A DNA stretch of 64,000 nucleotides from Microbulbifer celer (GTDB lineage Bacteria; Pseudomonadota; Gammaproteobacteria; Pseudomonadales; Cellvibrionaceae). A program made the translations under genes and the position numbers. Below the pieces are notes generated by a model, which did not search any database, was not told the DNA's origin, and worked only from the letters and a program-made list of their open reading frames with translations. Location of the stretch: NCBI RefSeq assembly GCF_020991125.1, contig NZ_CP087715.1, positions 3,759,501 to 3,823,500 on the forward strand. The letters run 5' to 3'. Positions 29,634 through 39,901 of the stretch are shown one piece after another; position 1 is the first letter of the stretch, and every line of letters begins with the position of its first letter.

Positions 29634-29872
29634 ATGGTATCGCACTGAGCACCCTCGCCAGGGAAGGCACCGACGGGGCCTTCTTCAGCTACGACTTCAC
29701 CATCCAAAAAAACTGGTTCAACACAGGCATACGGCTCAACAAAACTGCACACCAAGCGCGAAGCGGTGGATCTTACGCCGCATCTCCACTTTCAGGTTGA
29801 TGCGCCGATTCCTGCGGCCTGTGGGGAAGGCGGCGTAGAGAGTGAGCTGGTCAGTTAACCGCCAGCCAGTAT
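29634..29872. pseudogene. Gap between SDR and MFS genes with possible decayed coding fragments
   Basis: No intact gene is seen. On the plus strand, about 29636-29800 reads as protein-like sequence (including GAFFSYDFTIQKNWFNTG) without a start. On the minus strand a frame ending at 29736 reads LTLYAAFPTGR and ends in RFALGVQFC, reminiscent of an outer-membrane barrel C-terminus. These could be remnants of deleted genes. The call is weak. Confidence 0.3.
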
Positions 29873-31057
29873 TTACGAGACCGCGATCTTGCGGTCGCGT
29901 CCGGCCATGGCACCACACAGTGCCATCAACAGGGTTATCCCCACCCCCGCCAACAACGGCGCCTGCCAACTGCTCCACTGCTCGTGCAGCCCCCCGGCCA
30001 GGGTGGGGCCGGTGGCCGCGAGCAGGTAGCCGAGAAACTGTGCCATCCCAGACAGGCTCGCGGCCTGTATCGGGCTATGGGTACGAAACGCCATAAACAT
30101 CATCGCCAGCAGGAAGCAGCCGCTGGACCCAAAACCAAACGCCGCCACCCACAGTGCCGCCCAGCCGGGATAAGACAACAGCCCTAATAATGCGGCACTC
30201 ATCAACAGCGCCATGGCTACCGCCATCAGTTTCTGATCGCTGAAGCGGGCAATCACCGGCGCCAGAAACAAGCCCGGCAGCGCCGATGCCAGCTGCATCT
30301 CACCGTGTAATGTCCCCGCCATCACCGCGGAAAACCCATTCTCCGCCAGGATCTCTGGCAGCCAACTGGCCATGGAGTAAAACATCAGAGAGTTGAAGCC
30401 CATAAAGAAGGTGATCTGCCAGGCGAGCGGAGAGCGCCACAGGGCGGCCCCGGAGGTGTGCTCTACCGAGGATGGGCTCACTTCGGGAGGTGCCCGCAGC
30501 GCCCACACCGCCAGCGCTGCGAGGGGCACCAGCGCAATCGCCGCCAACCCCACCTGCCATCCAAACCACAGCGCCAGCGGTACCACACAGACCGAGGCAA
30601 TAGCACCGGCTACCCCCATGGCGATACCGCTGAGACTGGTGGCCATGGGCACCCGGTCGGGAAAGTCAGTCTTCACCACACTGGGCAACAACACATTCCC
30701 CAGCGCGATACCGGCACCGATCACCGCTGTGCCCGCAAACAGCGCCATTACCGAGCCCGCAGAGCGCAACATAACGCCAGCGACAACGGCCAGTAGCGCC
30801 CCAAAAATGGTTACGCCCAACCCCCACCTGCGCGCAAGCGTCGCGGCAAACAGTGACCCGAGGCTGAACATCAGTAGTGGCAGTGTTGTCAGCAAGCCAG
30901 CCGTCGCCGCATCCATCCGCAGCTCTTGCTGCAGCATACCAATCAAAGGCCCCACCCCGGTCACCGGCGCGCGCAGACAGGCCGCCATCAGGATCAGACC
31001 GGCCAACAGCACCCAGCCCTGGAAGTGTGGCGACTGACGGTTGTGCTCGGACATCAT
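29873..31057 (-). CDS. MFS transporter, CynX/NimT-like
   Basis: A 394-residue inner-membrane transporter with about 12 hydrophobic segments. The N-terminal half has LMAACLRAPVTGVGPLIGML and LARRWG after helix 2, and the second half begins with ITFFMGFNSLMFYSMASWLPEIL, both characteristic of the cyanate/nitroimidazole (CynX/NimT) subgroup. A second Met codon directly follows the first, so the start is uncertain by one codon. The substrate is unknown. It is convergent with the SDR gene and faces the long gene-free region before mnmG. Confidence 0.88.
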   Translation of the reverse strand: MMSEHNRQSPHFQGWVLLAGLILMAACLRAPVTGVGPLIGMLQQELRMDAATAGLLTTLPLLMFSLGSLFAATLARRWGLGVTIFGALLAVVAGVMLRSAGSVMALFAGTAVIGAGIALGNVLLPSVVKTDFPDRVPMATSLSGIAMGVAGAIASVCVVPLALWFGWQVGLAAIALVPLAALAVWALRAPPEVSPSSVEHTSGAALWRSPLAWQITFFMGFNSLMFYSMASWLPEILAENGFSAVMAGTLHGEMQLASALPGLFLAPVIARFSDQKLMAVAMALLMSAALLGLLSYPGWAALWVAAFGFGSSGCFLLAMMFMAFRTHSPIQAASLSGMAQFLGYLLAATGPTLAGGLHEQWSSWQAPLLAGVGITLLMALCGAMAGRDRKIAVS

Positions 31058-31877
31058 TCAACTCTCGGTAATCCGTGGGGGCACTTCTCTGGAAACCCCT
31101 CTGCTGTGCCGGCAATTGACAGAAAAGAGAGGACTGACAGGAAAAGAGCCGCATTGTAGAGCCTGTCAGCGAGGAGATCGAACCCCGCCCACAAAAGAAA
31201 AGTGCGGTGCCAAGGTCAGTGCGCCGTACAACGCCAGAGAATCAGACACAGGCTTTACGCATTCAAGCCACAGGAGTTGCCCACACAAGCCCACAGGATT
31301 ATCCACAACGATAAGCCAACCACAGGTCAAACACAGATAGTTACCCCGGTAATTCACAGATCCATGCACAAGCGACAACAGGGGGAGGGAAGAAATTTGC
31401 CCCTGTGGGTGAAACACGGGAAAAAGGGGCGGATAGCAGCGGGGTGAAATGGGGATAAACACAGCGACAAGCCAGAACCGCAAAAGTTATCCCATCCGTC
31501 CACAGCAGCGTACCGTGGTTACCCCTGCTTCCACACAGGGGTTCAGGGTGTGGTTATCATCAACATAAGGCTTTGAATTTATTGAATTTTTTTCAGTTAT
31601 ACCGAAAAATTCGCCCTCTTATAATTACAACAAATACAAACTAACCATATACATAGATATGTATAAGTTAATTAATTAGGTGTTTGAGAACAGAAAAAGG
31701 AAATTTCACTGTGCCGCTTTTTTGCACAGCATAAGATGCCTATAATGTGCGGCTGAATTTCGGGAGGTACCCAGGAAACGCTTTCCAGGAACCCTTTGCC
31801 TGGATACCCCGTGCAGAGTTATCCATCAGTCACCAATTTGACCGTCTGTTCCGTCAGATGGCATCCGAGCCCAAACT
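31058..31877. other. Gene-free region upstream of mnmG with DnaA-box-like sites and an AT-rich block (candidate oriC 2)
   Basis: About 820 bp without a credible gene. A perfect TTATCCACA is at 31299-31307. Near-matches include TTGCCCACA (31277-31285), GTTTATCCC on the minus strand near 31452, TTATCCCAT near 31487 and TTATCCATC near 31819. A strongly AT-rich block spans about 31565-31680. E. coli and vibrios have oriC next to mnmG (gidA), and many CCACA/TGTGG words occur here. A consensus TATAAT at 31741-31746, about 130 bp before the mnmG ATG, may be its -10 element. Confidence 0.6.
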
Positions 31878-33767
31878 ATGGAATACCCCACTCAGTATGA
31901 TGTGATCGTCATCGGCGGCGGACATGCCGGCACCGAGGCCAGCCTCGCTGCCGCACGCATGGGATCCCGTACCCTGCTGCTGACCCACAACATCGAGACC
32001 CTGGGCCAGATGTCCTGCAACCCGGCGATTGGCGGTATCGGCAAAAGTCATCTGGTGAAGGAAGTCGATGCGCTCGGCGGTGCCATGGCGGAAGCGACGG
32101 ATCTCGGCGGTATCCAGTTCCGGGTATTGAACGCCCGCAAAGGCCCTGCCGTGCGCGCCACTCGCGCCCAGGCGGATCGCGCGCTGTACAAGGCGGCGAT
32201 CCGCCACATTCTGGAAAACCAGCCCAATCTGGACATTTTCCAGCAGGCCGCCGACGACCTGTTGGTGGAAAACGACCGCGTAACCGGCGTCGTGACCAAC
32301 GCCGGCCTGCGCTTCCGTGGCAAGGCGGTGGTGATTACCGCCGGTACCTTCCTCGGCGGCCGTATCCATATCGGCCTCGACAGCCACTCCGGTGGTCGCG
32401 CCGGCGATCCGCCATCCATCGCCCTCGCCGAGCGCCTGCGCGCGCTGCCGTTCCGTGTGGAGCGACTCAAAACCGGCACCCCGCCGCGCATCGATGCGCG
32501 CTCGGTGGATTTCTCCGGGCTGGAAGAGCAATGGGGTGACGAGCCGCTGCCGGTGATGTCCTATCTCGGATCCCGGGAACAGCATCCGCGCCAGGTGTGC
32601 TGCTGGATCACCCACACCAACGAGCAGACTCACGACATCATCCGCGGCGGCCTGGACCGCTCGCCCATGTATTCCGGCGTGATCGAGGGCATCGGCCCAC
32701 GCTACTGCCCGTCCATCGAAGACAAGGTGCACCGCTTTGCGGACAAGAACAGCCATCAGATCTTCATTGAACCGGAAGGCCTGACCACCAACGAGCTCTA
32801 CCCCAACGGGATTTCCACCAGCCTGCCGTTCGACGTGCAGATGGACCTGGTGCGCTCGATCAAGGGGTTCGAAAACGCGCATATCACCCGTCCCGGCTAC
32901 GCCATCGAATACGATTTCTTTGACCCGCGGGATCTGCTGCCATCACTGGAAACCAAATTTATCGGTGGTCTGTTCTTCGCCGGCCAGATCAATGGCACCA
33001 CCGGTTACGAAGAAGCCGCCGCCCAGGGCCTGCTGGCGGGCGCCAATGCCGCGCTGCAGGCGCAGGACAGAGAGGCCTGGGCCCCGCGCCGCGATGAGGC
33101 TTATCTGGGCGTGCTGGTGGACGACCTGATCACCAGCGGCACCAAAGAGCCCTACCGCATGTTTACCAGCCGCGCGGAATACCGCCTGCTGCTGCGGGAA
33201 GACAATGCCGACTTGCGCCTGACCGAGAAAGGCCGCGAGCTGGGCCTGGTGGACGATCGCCGCTGGCAGGCGTTCTGCGACAAGCGCGAGGCCATCGCCC
33301 TGGAGCAGCAACGTCTCAAAGACACCTGGGTTCAGCCGGGTACCGATGCGGCGAAATCCGTGGAGCAGAAACTCCCGCAACCGCTGGCGCGCGAGTACAG
33401 CCTGCAGGATCTGCTGAAGCGCCCGGAGCTGACTTACAGCGATGTCGCCGGTCTCAAGGGAGAGGCGGTGACGGATGAAAAAGTCGCCGAGCAGGTGGAG
33501 ATCTCGGCCAAATATGCCGGTTACATCGATCGCCAGCGCGACGATATCGAGCGTCTGCAGGCCTACGAAGACACCCCGCTGCCGGTGGATTTCGACTACT
33601 CCGCGGTATCGGGGCTGTCTAACGAGGTGATCCAGAAATTGACTGATGCGCGGCCGGATACGCTGGCGCGTGCCGGCCGTGTGCCCGGGGTTACTCCGGC
33701 GGCGGTATCGCTGTTGCTGATTCAGCTGAAGAAGCGTGGGTTGTTGGGGCGTAAAAAAGCGGTCTGA
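31878..33767 (+). CDS. mnmG: tRNA uridine-5-carboxymethylaminomethyl modification enzyme MnmG (GidA)
   Basis: FAD-dependent partner of MnmE in wobble-uridine modification; 629 residues, identical in length to E. coli MnmG. The FAD-binding motif is [19 protein letters not shown] at residues 11-29. Conserved blocks include [33 protein letters not shown] and [18 protein letters not shown]. The C-terminal MnmE-binding helical domain ends with LLIQLKKRG. It begins the mnmG-rsmG-parAB series. Two structured repeat elements follow before rsmG. Confidence 0.98.
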   Translation: MEYPTQYDVIVIGGGHAGTEASLAAARMGSRTLLLTHNIETLGQMSCNPAIGGIGKSHLVKEVDALGGAMAEATDLGGIQFRVLNARKGPAVRATRAQADRALYKAAIRHILENQPNLDIFQQAADDLLVENDRVTGVVTNAGLRFRGKAVVITAGTFLGGRIHIGLDSHSGGRAGDPPSIALAERLRALPFRVERLKTGTPPRIDARSVDFSGLEEQWGDEPLPVMSYLGSREQHPRQVCCWITHTNEQTHDIIRGGLDRSPMYSGVIEGIGPRYCPSIEDKVHRFADKNSHQIFIEPEGLTTNELYPNGISTSLPFDVQMDLVRSIKGFENAHITRPGYAIEYDFFDPRDLLPSLETKFIGGLFFAGQINGTTGYEEAAAQGLLAGANAALQAQDREAWAPRRDEAYLGVLVDDLITSGTKEPYRMFTSRAEYRLLLREDNADLRLTEKGRELGLVDDRRWQAFCDKREAIALEQQRLKDTWVQPGTDAAKSVEQKLPQPLAREYSLQDLLKRPELTYSDVAGLKGEAVTDEKVAEQVEISAKYAGYIDRQRDDIERLQAYEDTPLPVDFDYSAVSGLSNEVIQKLTDARPDTLARAGRVPGVTPAAVSLLLIQLKKRGLLGRKKAV

Positions 33768-33800
33768 TTCTGGTTCCGGGGTTCCGGTCGGAAAGTCTGG

Positions 33801-33932
33801 TGGCGGTTCTGCTACCGGGTACTCCCTTCCGAGATACGAGCTAGGCGCCCCCCCGTGAACCCATCCCTGGGGGCTCTTCTAAAACATCCCTGTTTTAGAA
33901 GGTCTCGGAAGGGAGTACCCGGTATCAGAACC
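33801..33932 (+). repeat. Structured intergenic element C (three-way-junction repeat family)
   Basis: Located 34 bp past the mnmG stop. Outer arms 33805-33834 / 33903-33932 pair over 30 bp with a single mismatch. The inner hairpin CTTCTAAAACA / TGTTTTAGAAG (33876-33886 / 33891-33901) is perfect. The core GTGAA-CCCA-TCCC-TGGG has its stem at 33860-33863 / 33868-33871. An extra C-rich spacer (33835-33854, ACGAGCTAGGCGCC region) precedes the core, as also in element D. Core orientation is plus. Confidence 0.9.
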
Positions 33933-33990
33933 TTCGCATCGAAATTTTGTACCGCCCGATGGACTACTACAGAAAGTTAATGCGCAGGCG

Positions 33991-34068
33991 CAGCTGCCGA
34001 TATCCGCTTGCTAGACCTTCTGCGAGAGGGACCTCGCAGAAGGTCTAGCAAGCGGATATCGGCAGCTG
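33991..34068. repeat. 36-bp perfect inverted repeat (large hairpin) between mnmG and rsmG
   Basis: Arms 33991-34026 and 34033-34068 are exact reverse complements over 36 bp with a 6-nt loop AGGGAC. It sits 58 bp after element C but lacks the GTGAA core. The right flank GGCCGCCAC resembles the outer ends of the family. It ends 28 bp before the rsmG frame. Confidence 0.92.
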
Positions 34069-34096
34069 GGCCGCCACGAAACGAAAAACGAAGCCC

Positions 34097-34768
34097 ATGA
34101 TCAAGGGCCCGGAACCACAGAACCCGATGGAACAATTCCGCCCCCGCCTGCTACAGGCTGCCGAACAACTCGAACTGAACCTGAGCGAAGAGCAGCAGGA
34201 CAAGCTGCTGGCCTATCTCGACCTGTTTGCCCGCTGGAACGCGGCCTACAACCTCTCCGCCGTACGCGAACCGGCAGAGATGCTCGAGCGCCACATCATC
34301 GACAGCCTGAGCGTGGTCAACCTGTGTGGGCAGAGCCCCGACGACCAGTCTCCCCTGATCGATGTCGGCTCCGGCGGCGGTGTGCCCGGGATTCCGCTCG
34401 CCATCATCCACCCCGAGCGCCCCATCAGCCTGCTCGACAGCAATGGCAAAAAATCCCGCTTCCAATTCCAGGTCGCCAGTCAGCTGAAACTGGCCAATAT
34501 CAACGTCGTCAACCAGCGGGTCGAGGCCTACCAGCCCGAGGAGCTGTACGCCGGCGTGGTCTCGCGGGCCTTCGCCTCCCTGTCGGATATGGTCAACGGC
34601 AGCGACCATCTGCTGGCCCCCGGGGGGCGCTTTTACGCGATGAAAGGCAAGCTTCCGGAAGATGAGTTGAGTGCATTGCCAAAAGGCTTTAAGGTCGATC
34701 AGCTGCAGCCCCTCTCCGTACCGGGCTGTGAGGCGGAACGCCACCTGATCGTTCTCTGTCGCGAATAG
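34097..34768 (+). CDS. rsmG: 16S rRNA (guanine-N7) methyltransferase RsmG (GidB)
   Basis: SAM-dependent methyltransferase making m7G527 in 16S rRNA. Motif I is DVGSGGGVPGIPLAI, and the preceding NLSAVREPAEMLERHIIDSL block is diagnostic. The full frame has 223 residues; E. coli has 207. A second ATG at 34127 (MEQFRPRLLQ) would give 213, and neither start has a strong Shine-Dalgarno, so the start is uncertain. It sits between mnmG and parA in the standard order. The 36-bp hairpin immediately upstream may separate its expression from mnmG. Confidence 0.95.
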   Translation: MIKGPEPQNPMEQFRPRLLQAAEQLELNLSEEQQDKLLAYLDLFARWNAAYNLSAVREPAEMLERHIIDSLSVVNLCGQSPDDQSPLIDVGSGGGVPGIPLAIIHPERPISLLDSNGKKSRFQFQVASQLKLANINVVNQRVEAYQPEELYAGVVSRAFASLSDMVNGSDHLLAPGGRFYAMKGKLPEDELSALPKGFKVDQLQPLSVPGCEAERHLIVLCRE

Positions 34769-34935
34769 CGACCAGCGACCGCCAGAAGTGCTCCATCGAG
34801 TCGAGCGGTGCTCGGACCCGAACGGCAAAGACTGGCAAAATAGACAGATTCGAATTTGACACCTGCGCGCCGGGCCGAAGTACGCGGCAGCGCATAAGCA
34901 GCCGCGTCTTCCGGTGCATCCGGCCTAGCGGCAAG

Positions 34936-34966
34936 CCCGACGGGCCCACGGACAGCGCCCGTCGGG
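34936..34966 (+). other. Hairpin in the parA leader
   Basis: CCCGACGGGC / GCCCGTCGGG arms (10 bp, 11-nt loop) lie 18 bp upstream of the TTG start of parA, in the 216-bp rsmG-parA gap. No T-tract follows. It could influence parAB translation; this is speculative. Confidence 0.45.
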
Positions 34967-34984
34967 AACAACAGGACCAGAACC

Positions 34985-35803
34985 TTGAGCAAGATTTTCG
35001 CGGTAGCCAACCAGAAAGGTGGCGTGGGCAAAACCACCACCTGTGTAAACCTCTCGGCATCTCTCGTCGCCAACAAGCGCCGGGTGCTGATGGTCGACCT
35101 GGACCCCCAGGGCAATGCCACCATGGGTAGCGGCGTCGACAAAAGTGAGTTGCAACTGTCCAGCTACGACGTGCTCGCCAGCCTGCTGCCGATCAAGAAA
35201 GCCATCGTGCCCACCAACAGTGGTTTCGACCTGCTGCCTGCCAATGGCGACCTGTCCGCCGCCGAGGTGGAACTGCTGGAGATGGACGGCCGCGAATCCC
35301 GACTGCGCCAGGCGCTGGTGGATGTGAACGACGAATACGACTACATCCTTATCGACTGTCCACCGTCCCTGAATATGCTTACCGTGAACGCCTTGTGTGC
35401 CGCCGGCGGCGTGCTGGTGCCGATGCAATGCGAATACTATGCGCTGGAGGGCATTTCCGCGCTGCTCGAAACCATTGGTCAGATCCAGCAGGCGGCCAAT
35501 CCGGCGTTGCAGATCGAAGGCGTGCTGCGCACCATGTACGATCCACGCAACAGTCTGACCAGCGATGTCTCCGATCAGCTTTCCGAGTATTTCGGTGATC
35601 GTCTCTATCGCACCTGTATCCCGCGCAACGTGCGCCTGGCGGAGGCCCCCAGTTTTGGGCAGCCGGCGCTGGAATACGATCGCAACTCCAAAGGTGCCAT
35701 CGCCTATCTCGCCCTCGCCGGCGAGATCACCCGCCGCCATGCGGCGAAGCCGAACGAAGCCAATCAGAACAGCGGCCAACGGCCGGTAGCGGAAGCGGTT
35801 TAA
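34985..35803 (+). CDS. parA: Chromosome partitioning ATPase ParA (Soj)
   Basis: Deviant-Walker ATPase of 272 residues that segregates origin regions together with ParB. It begins SKIFAVANQKGGVGKTTTCV, with the signature KGGVGKTT at residues 11-18. Walker A' is MVDLDPQGNAT and Walker B is ILIDCPPSLNMLTVNAL. It uses a TTG start, preceded by CAGGACC. A Gln/Asn-containing tail ends the protein. It is 17 bp upstream of parB in the same operon. Two ParB-target parS sites are in recF, about 15 kb away. Confidence 0.96.
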   Translation: MSKIFAVANQKGGVGKTTTCVNLSASLVANKRRVLMVDLDPQGNATMGSGVDKSELQLSSYDVLASLLPIKKAIVPTNSGFDLLPANGDLSAAEVELLEMDGRESRLRQALVDVNDEYDYILIDCPPSLNMLTVNALCAAGGVLVPMQCEYYALEGISALLETIGQIQQAANPALQIEGVLRTMYDPRNSLTSDVSDQLSEYFGDRLYRTCIPRNVRLAEAPSFGQPALEYDRNSKGAIAYLALAGEITRRHAAKPNEANQNSGQRPVAEAV

Positions 35804-35820
35804 CACAGAGGTAACAAGTT

Positions 35821-36729
35821 ATGGCCGCCAAACGCAAAGGCCTGGGCAAAGGACTCTCCCACCTGATCAGCAATCACGCCAATGAAGCCATGGCGGTTGC
35901 CGCCGGTGAGCGCAACGGTGATGTCACCGAGCGCGTTGACGGCGAGCTGCGCGATCTGCCGATTGAATTCCTGCAGCGCGGCCGCTATCAGCCGCGCCGC
36001 GATTTTCCGCAGGAGTCCCTGCAAGAGCTGGCGGACTCCATTCGCGCCCAGGGCATCATGCAACCCATCGTTGTGCGCCCGATTGGTGAGCACAAGTTCG
36101 AGATCATCGCCGGCGAGCGCCGCTGGCGCGCGGCGCAGCTGGCGGAACTGGACAAAGTGCCGGCGCTGGTGCGCGAGGTGACCGACGAGGCCGCCATCGC
36201 CATGGCGCTGATCGAGAACATCCAGCGTGAAGATCTGAACCCGGTGGAAGAAGCCATTGCCCTCAAGCGCCTGCAGGATGAGTTCGAACTCACCCAGCAG
36301 CAGGTGGCAGAGGCGGTGGGCAAGTCCCGCACCGCGGTGACCAATCTTCTGCGCCTCCTCAGTTTGACCGACGAGGTTCGGACCTTCCTGGAGCGTGGCG
36401 ATATCGAAACCGGGCACGCCAAGGCGCTGCTCGGGCTAACCGGCGAGACGCAACGCAATGCGGCCAGGCAGGTGGTCGAGCGCGGTCTCACCGTCCGCCA
36501 GACCGAAGCACTGGTGCGTCGCCTGCACGATCAGGCGGGTAAACCCGCACCGAAAAAAGCCCCCGTTGACCCCAACATCCGTCGCCTCAGCGAGCGGCTG
36601 GCGGAAAAAGTGGGTGTGCCGGTGACCATCGATCACGGAGAAAAAGGTGCCGGCAAGCTGGTACTCAAATACACCAGCCTGGATGAGCTGGATGGCATTC
36701 TTGCCCACCTCGGCTATAGCGAGGACTGA
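35821..36729 (+). CDS. parB: Chromosome partitioning protein ParB (Spo0J)
   Basis: CTP-dependent DNA clamp that binds parS; 302 residues. The N-terminal KRKGLGKGLSHLI is the ParA-stimulating peptide. The CTP-binding and box regions follow: QPRRDFPQESLQELADSI, GEHKFEIIAGERRWRAAQLA and ALIENIQREDLNPVEEA. A HTH (TQQQVAEAVGKSRTAVTNLLRLL) reads parS. The C-terminal dimerisation region ends ILAHLGYSED. It is co-transcribed with parA. About 250 bp without a gene separate it from atpI. Confidence 0.97.
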   Translation: MAAKRKGLGKGLSHLISNHANEAMAVAAGERNGDVTERVDGELRDLPIEFLQRGRYQPRRDFPQESLQELADSIRAQGIMQPIVVRPIGEHKFEIIAGERRWRAAQLAELDKVPALVREVTDEAAIAMALIENIQREDLNPVEEAIALKRLQDEFELTQQQVAEAVGKSRTAVTNLLRLLSLTDEVRTFLERGDIETGHAKALLGLTGETQRNAARQVVERGLTVRQTEALVRRLHDQAGKPAPKKAPVDPNIRRLSERLAEKVGVPVTIDHGEKGAGKLVLKYTSLDELDGILAHLGYSED

Positions 36730-36982
36730 GGCGAGCGCAGGTCAACCGCCCGCAATCGTTACTGCTGCAACGGTTTCGTCATATTGCACCAAAATAACGC
36801 ACCAGAACGGCGCCTGCTCTACCTGTATGTGAGTGCTCACAATGCCTGTTACTGGTATAAAAAAAGCGCGAAAATCAGGTGAACTGACGGGATTTTCAGG
36901 TTGAATCGACAAGCTGGTTCCGACATAATTCGCACGCCCAAAAATTGGGCGGAGATTAAAATCTGGCCGGTTTAGCCCGCCT

Positions 36983-37375
36983 ATGCGCAACCCCCCGGTA
37001 GTAAAGATTTCGTTGATTCAGCTGACAGTTGTTTTGTTGGCTGCGGCGGCGCTCGAACTGACGCAGGGTCGAGAAATTGCAGTCTCGGCCCTCAGTGGCG
37101 GCCTGTTGTGTGTGCTGCCCAATTTATATTTCGGCCTGCGTGCCTTCGAGCTCCTGGGGCCCGGACGCCGCGACGTGCGCGGTGCGCACGCAAGCCAGCG
37201 CACGGTAGCCAGTTTTTACCGTGCCGAAACCGGCAAGTTCGTTCTGACGCTGATGGGATTTGCGGCCATTTTTGCCACCATCAGGCCGCTCAATGGGGCG
37301 GTATTGTTTGTCAGTTACGGGCTGTGCGTGATTTTGCAATGGATTCTAGTGGTGCGCCTGACTGCAAAGAAGTAG
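36983..37375 (+). CDS. atpI: ATP synthase assembly protein I
   Basis: A 130-residue membrane protein with four hydrophobic segments (about residues 8-27, 33-53, 80-98 and 103-123). It matches AtpI/UncI in size and position, immediately before atpB. AtpI is thought to assist c-ring assembly or Mg2+ uptake and is not part of the final enzyme. The family is poorly conserved, so position is much of the evidence. About 110 bp separate it from atpB. Confidence 0.85.
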   Translation: MRNPPVVKISLIQLTVVLLAAAALELTQGREIAVSALSGGLLCVLPNLYFGLRAFELLGPGRRDVRGAHASQRTVASFYRAETGKFVLTLMGFAAIFATIRPLNGAVLFVSYGLCVILQWILVVRLTAKK

Positions 37376-37478
37376 CGGCGACCGTTGTAAGAACCCCTGA
37401 AGAGTGACTGCGCGAAACATAGACAGAATGCGCAGGGATGGGGTTCCCGAAAAAGTTTTTTATCTTAGAACGTGTTGA

Positions 37479-38776
<1,298 letters not shown>

Positions 38777-38831
38777 TTACATCGTTCCAATTGCCCTTTA
38801 ACCCATTTTTGAAAGAGCAAGAGGTGTCGGT

Positions 38832-39302
38832 GTGAATATCAACCTGACTCTGATCGGCCAGTCGATCACCTTTCTCGCCTTTGTTTGGTTCTGCTGGAAA
38901 TTTGTCTGGCCGGCCTTGCTGGGTGTTATGCAGGAACGTGAGCAGAAAATTGCCACCGGTCTGCAAGAAGCCGAGCGCGCGGGGAAAGATCTGGAACTGG
39001 CTCAGCGCAAAGCTGCCGAGCAACTGAAAGAAGCCAAAGCCCAGGCTGCTGAAATCATCGATGGTGCCAACAAACGCGCCAATCAGATCGTTGAAGAAGC
39101 CAAAGAGGCCGCGCGCAGCGAAGGCGATCGCCTGAAAGCTGCCGCCCAGGCGGAAATCGAACAGGAAGTAAACCGTGCGAAAGAACAGCTTCGCGCGCGT
39201 GTTGCCACCCTGTCTGTTGCCGGCGCCGAGAAAATCCTCTCGGTCAATATCGATGCCAAGGCGCACGATGACCTGATCGAGAAACTGGCAGCCGAGCTGT
39301 AA
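38832..39302 (+). CDS. atpF: ATP synthase F0 subunit b
   Basis: Peripheral-stalk subunit of 156 residues (same as E. coli). An N-terminal transmembrane segment ([18 protein letters not shown]) is followed by a long charged alpha-helix ([20 protein letters not shown] onwards) that dimerises and contacts delta. It starts with GTG after AAGAGG. atpH follows 11 bp later. Confidence 0.97.
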   Translation: MNINLTLIGQSITFLAFVWFCWKFVWPALLGVMQEREQKIATGLQEAERAGKDLELAQRKAAEQLKEAKAQAAEIIDGANKRANQIVEEAKEAARSEGDRLKAAAQAEIEQEVNRAKEQLRARVATLSVAGAEKILSVNIDAKAHDDLIEKLAAEL

Positions 39303-39313
39303 GCGAGGAACCC

Positions 39314-39850
39314 ATGGCGGAACTCAGCACCCTGGCCCGGCCCTACGCAAAAGCGGCCTTTGCCTACGCACAGCAATCCTCCGACCTTTCCGGTTGGAGT
39401 ACTGCTTTGGCAACCGCAGCGGCCGTCAGCCAGAACGAAAAAGTCGGCGAACTGTTGGATAACCCGCAGTTGACCAGTGAAGCGCGCGCGGAAAAATTCC
39501 TGTCTGTTTGTGGTGAAGGTTTTGATTTGTCCAAACAGAACTTCATCAAGCTGCTGGCGGAAAATCACCGCCTGTCGCTGCTGCCGGAAATTTCCGAACT
39601 GTTTGAAGACCTTAAGGCCCAGGCGGAAGCCACTCTGGAAGTGGAAGTTACCTCTGCCCGCCCTCTCAGCGACGAACAGTCCCAGCGCCTCACCCTGACT
39701 CTCAGCAAGAAGTTTTCCCGCGAAGTGCACCTGCACAGCGCGGTGGATGAAAGTCTGCTGGGCGGCGCGATCATTCGCGCCGGCGACACGGTAATCGACG
39801 GTACCGTGCGCGGTCGACTGGCCAAACTCGCCGAGGCGATGAACTCCTAA
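39314..39850 (+). CDS. atpH: ATP synthase F1 subunit delta
   Basis: A 178-residue stalk protein joining F1 to the b-dimer. It begins AELSTLARPYAKAAFAYAQ, the conserved OSCP/delta N-terminal helix. The C-terminal signature LLGGAIIRAGDTVIDGTVRGRL is intact. It lies in the usual place between atpF and atpA. Confidence 0.97.
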   Translation: MAELSTLARPYAKAAFAYAQQSSDLSGWSTALATAAAVSQNEKVGELLDNPQLTSEARAEKFLSVCGEGFDLSKQNFIKLLAENHRLSLLPEISELFEDLKAQAEATLEVEVTSARPLSDEQSQRLTLTLSKKFSREVHLHSAVDESLLGGAIIRAGDTVIDGTVRGRLAKLAEAMNS

Positions 39851-39901
39851 ATAATCTTCCCGGCCCGCCACAGAGCGCGCCGGGAAATCGAGGAACAGAG
39901 C

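Noticed and set aside
33801-34068. Interpretation of the mnmG-rsmG repeats as a CRISPR array or integron attC sites
   Set aside because: There are no regularly spaced direct repeats or cas genes; the arms are far longer and more perfect than attC sites and lack the R-box core triplets in the right places.
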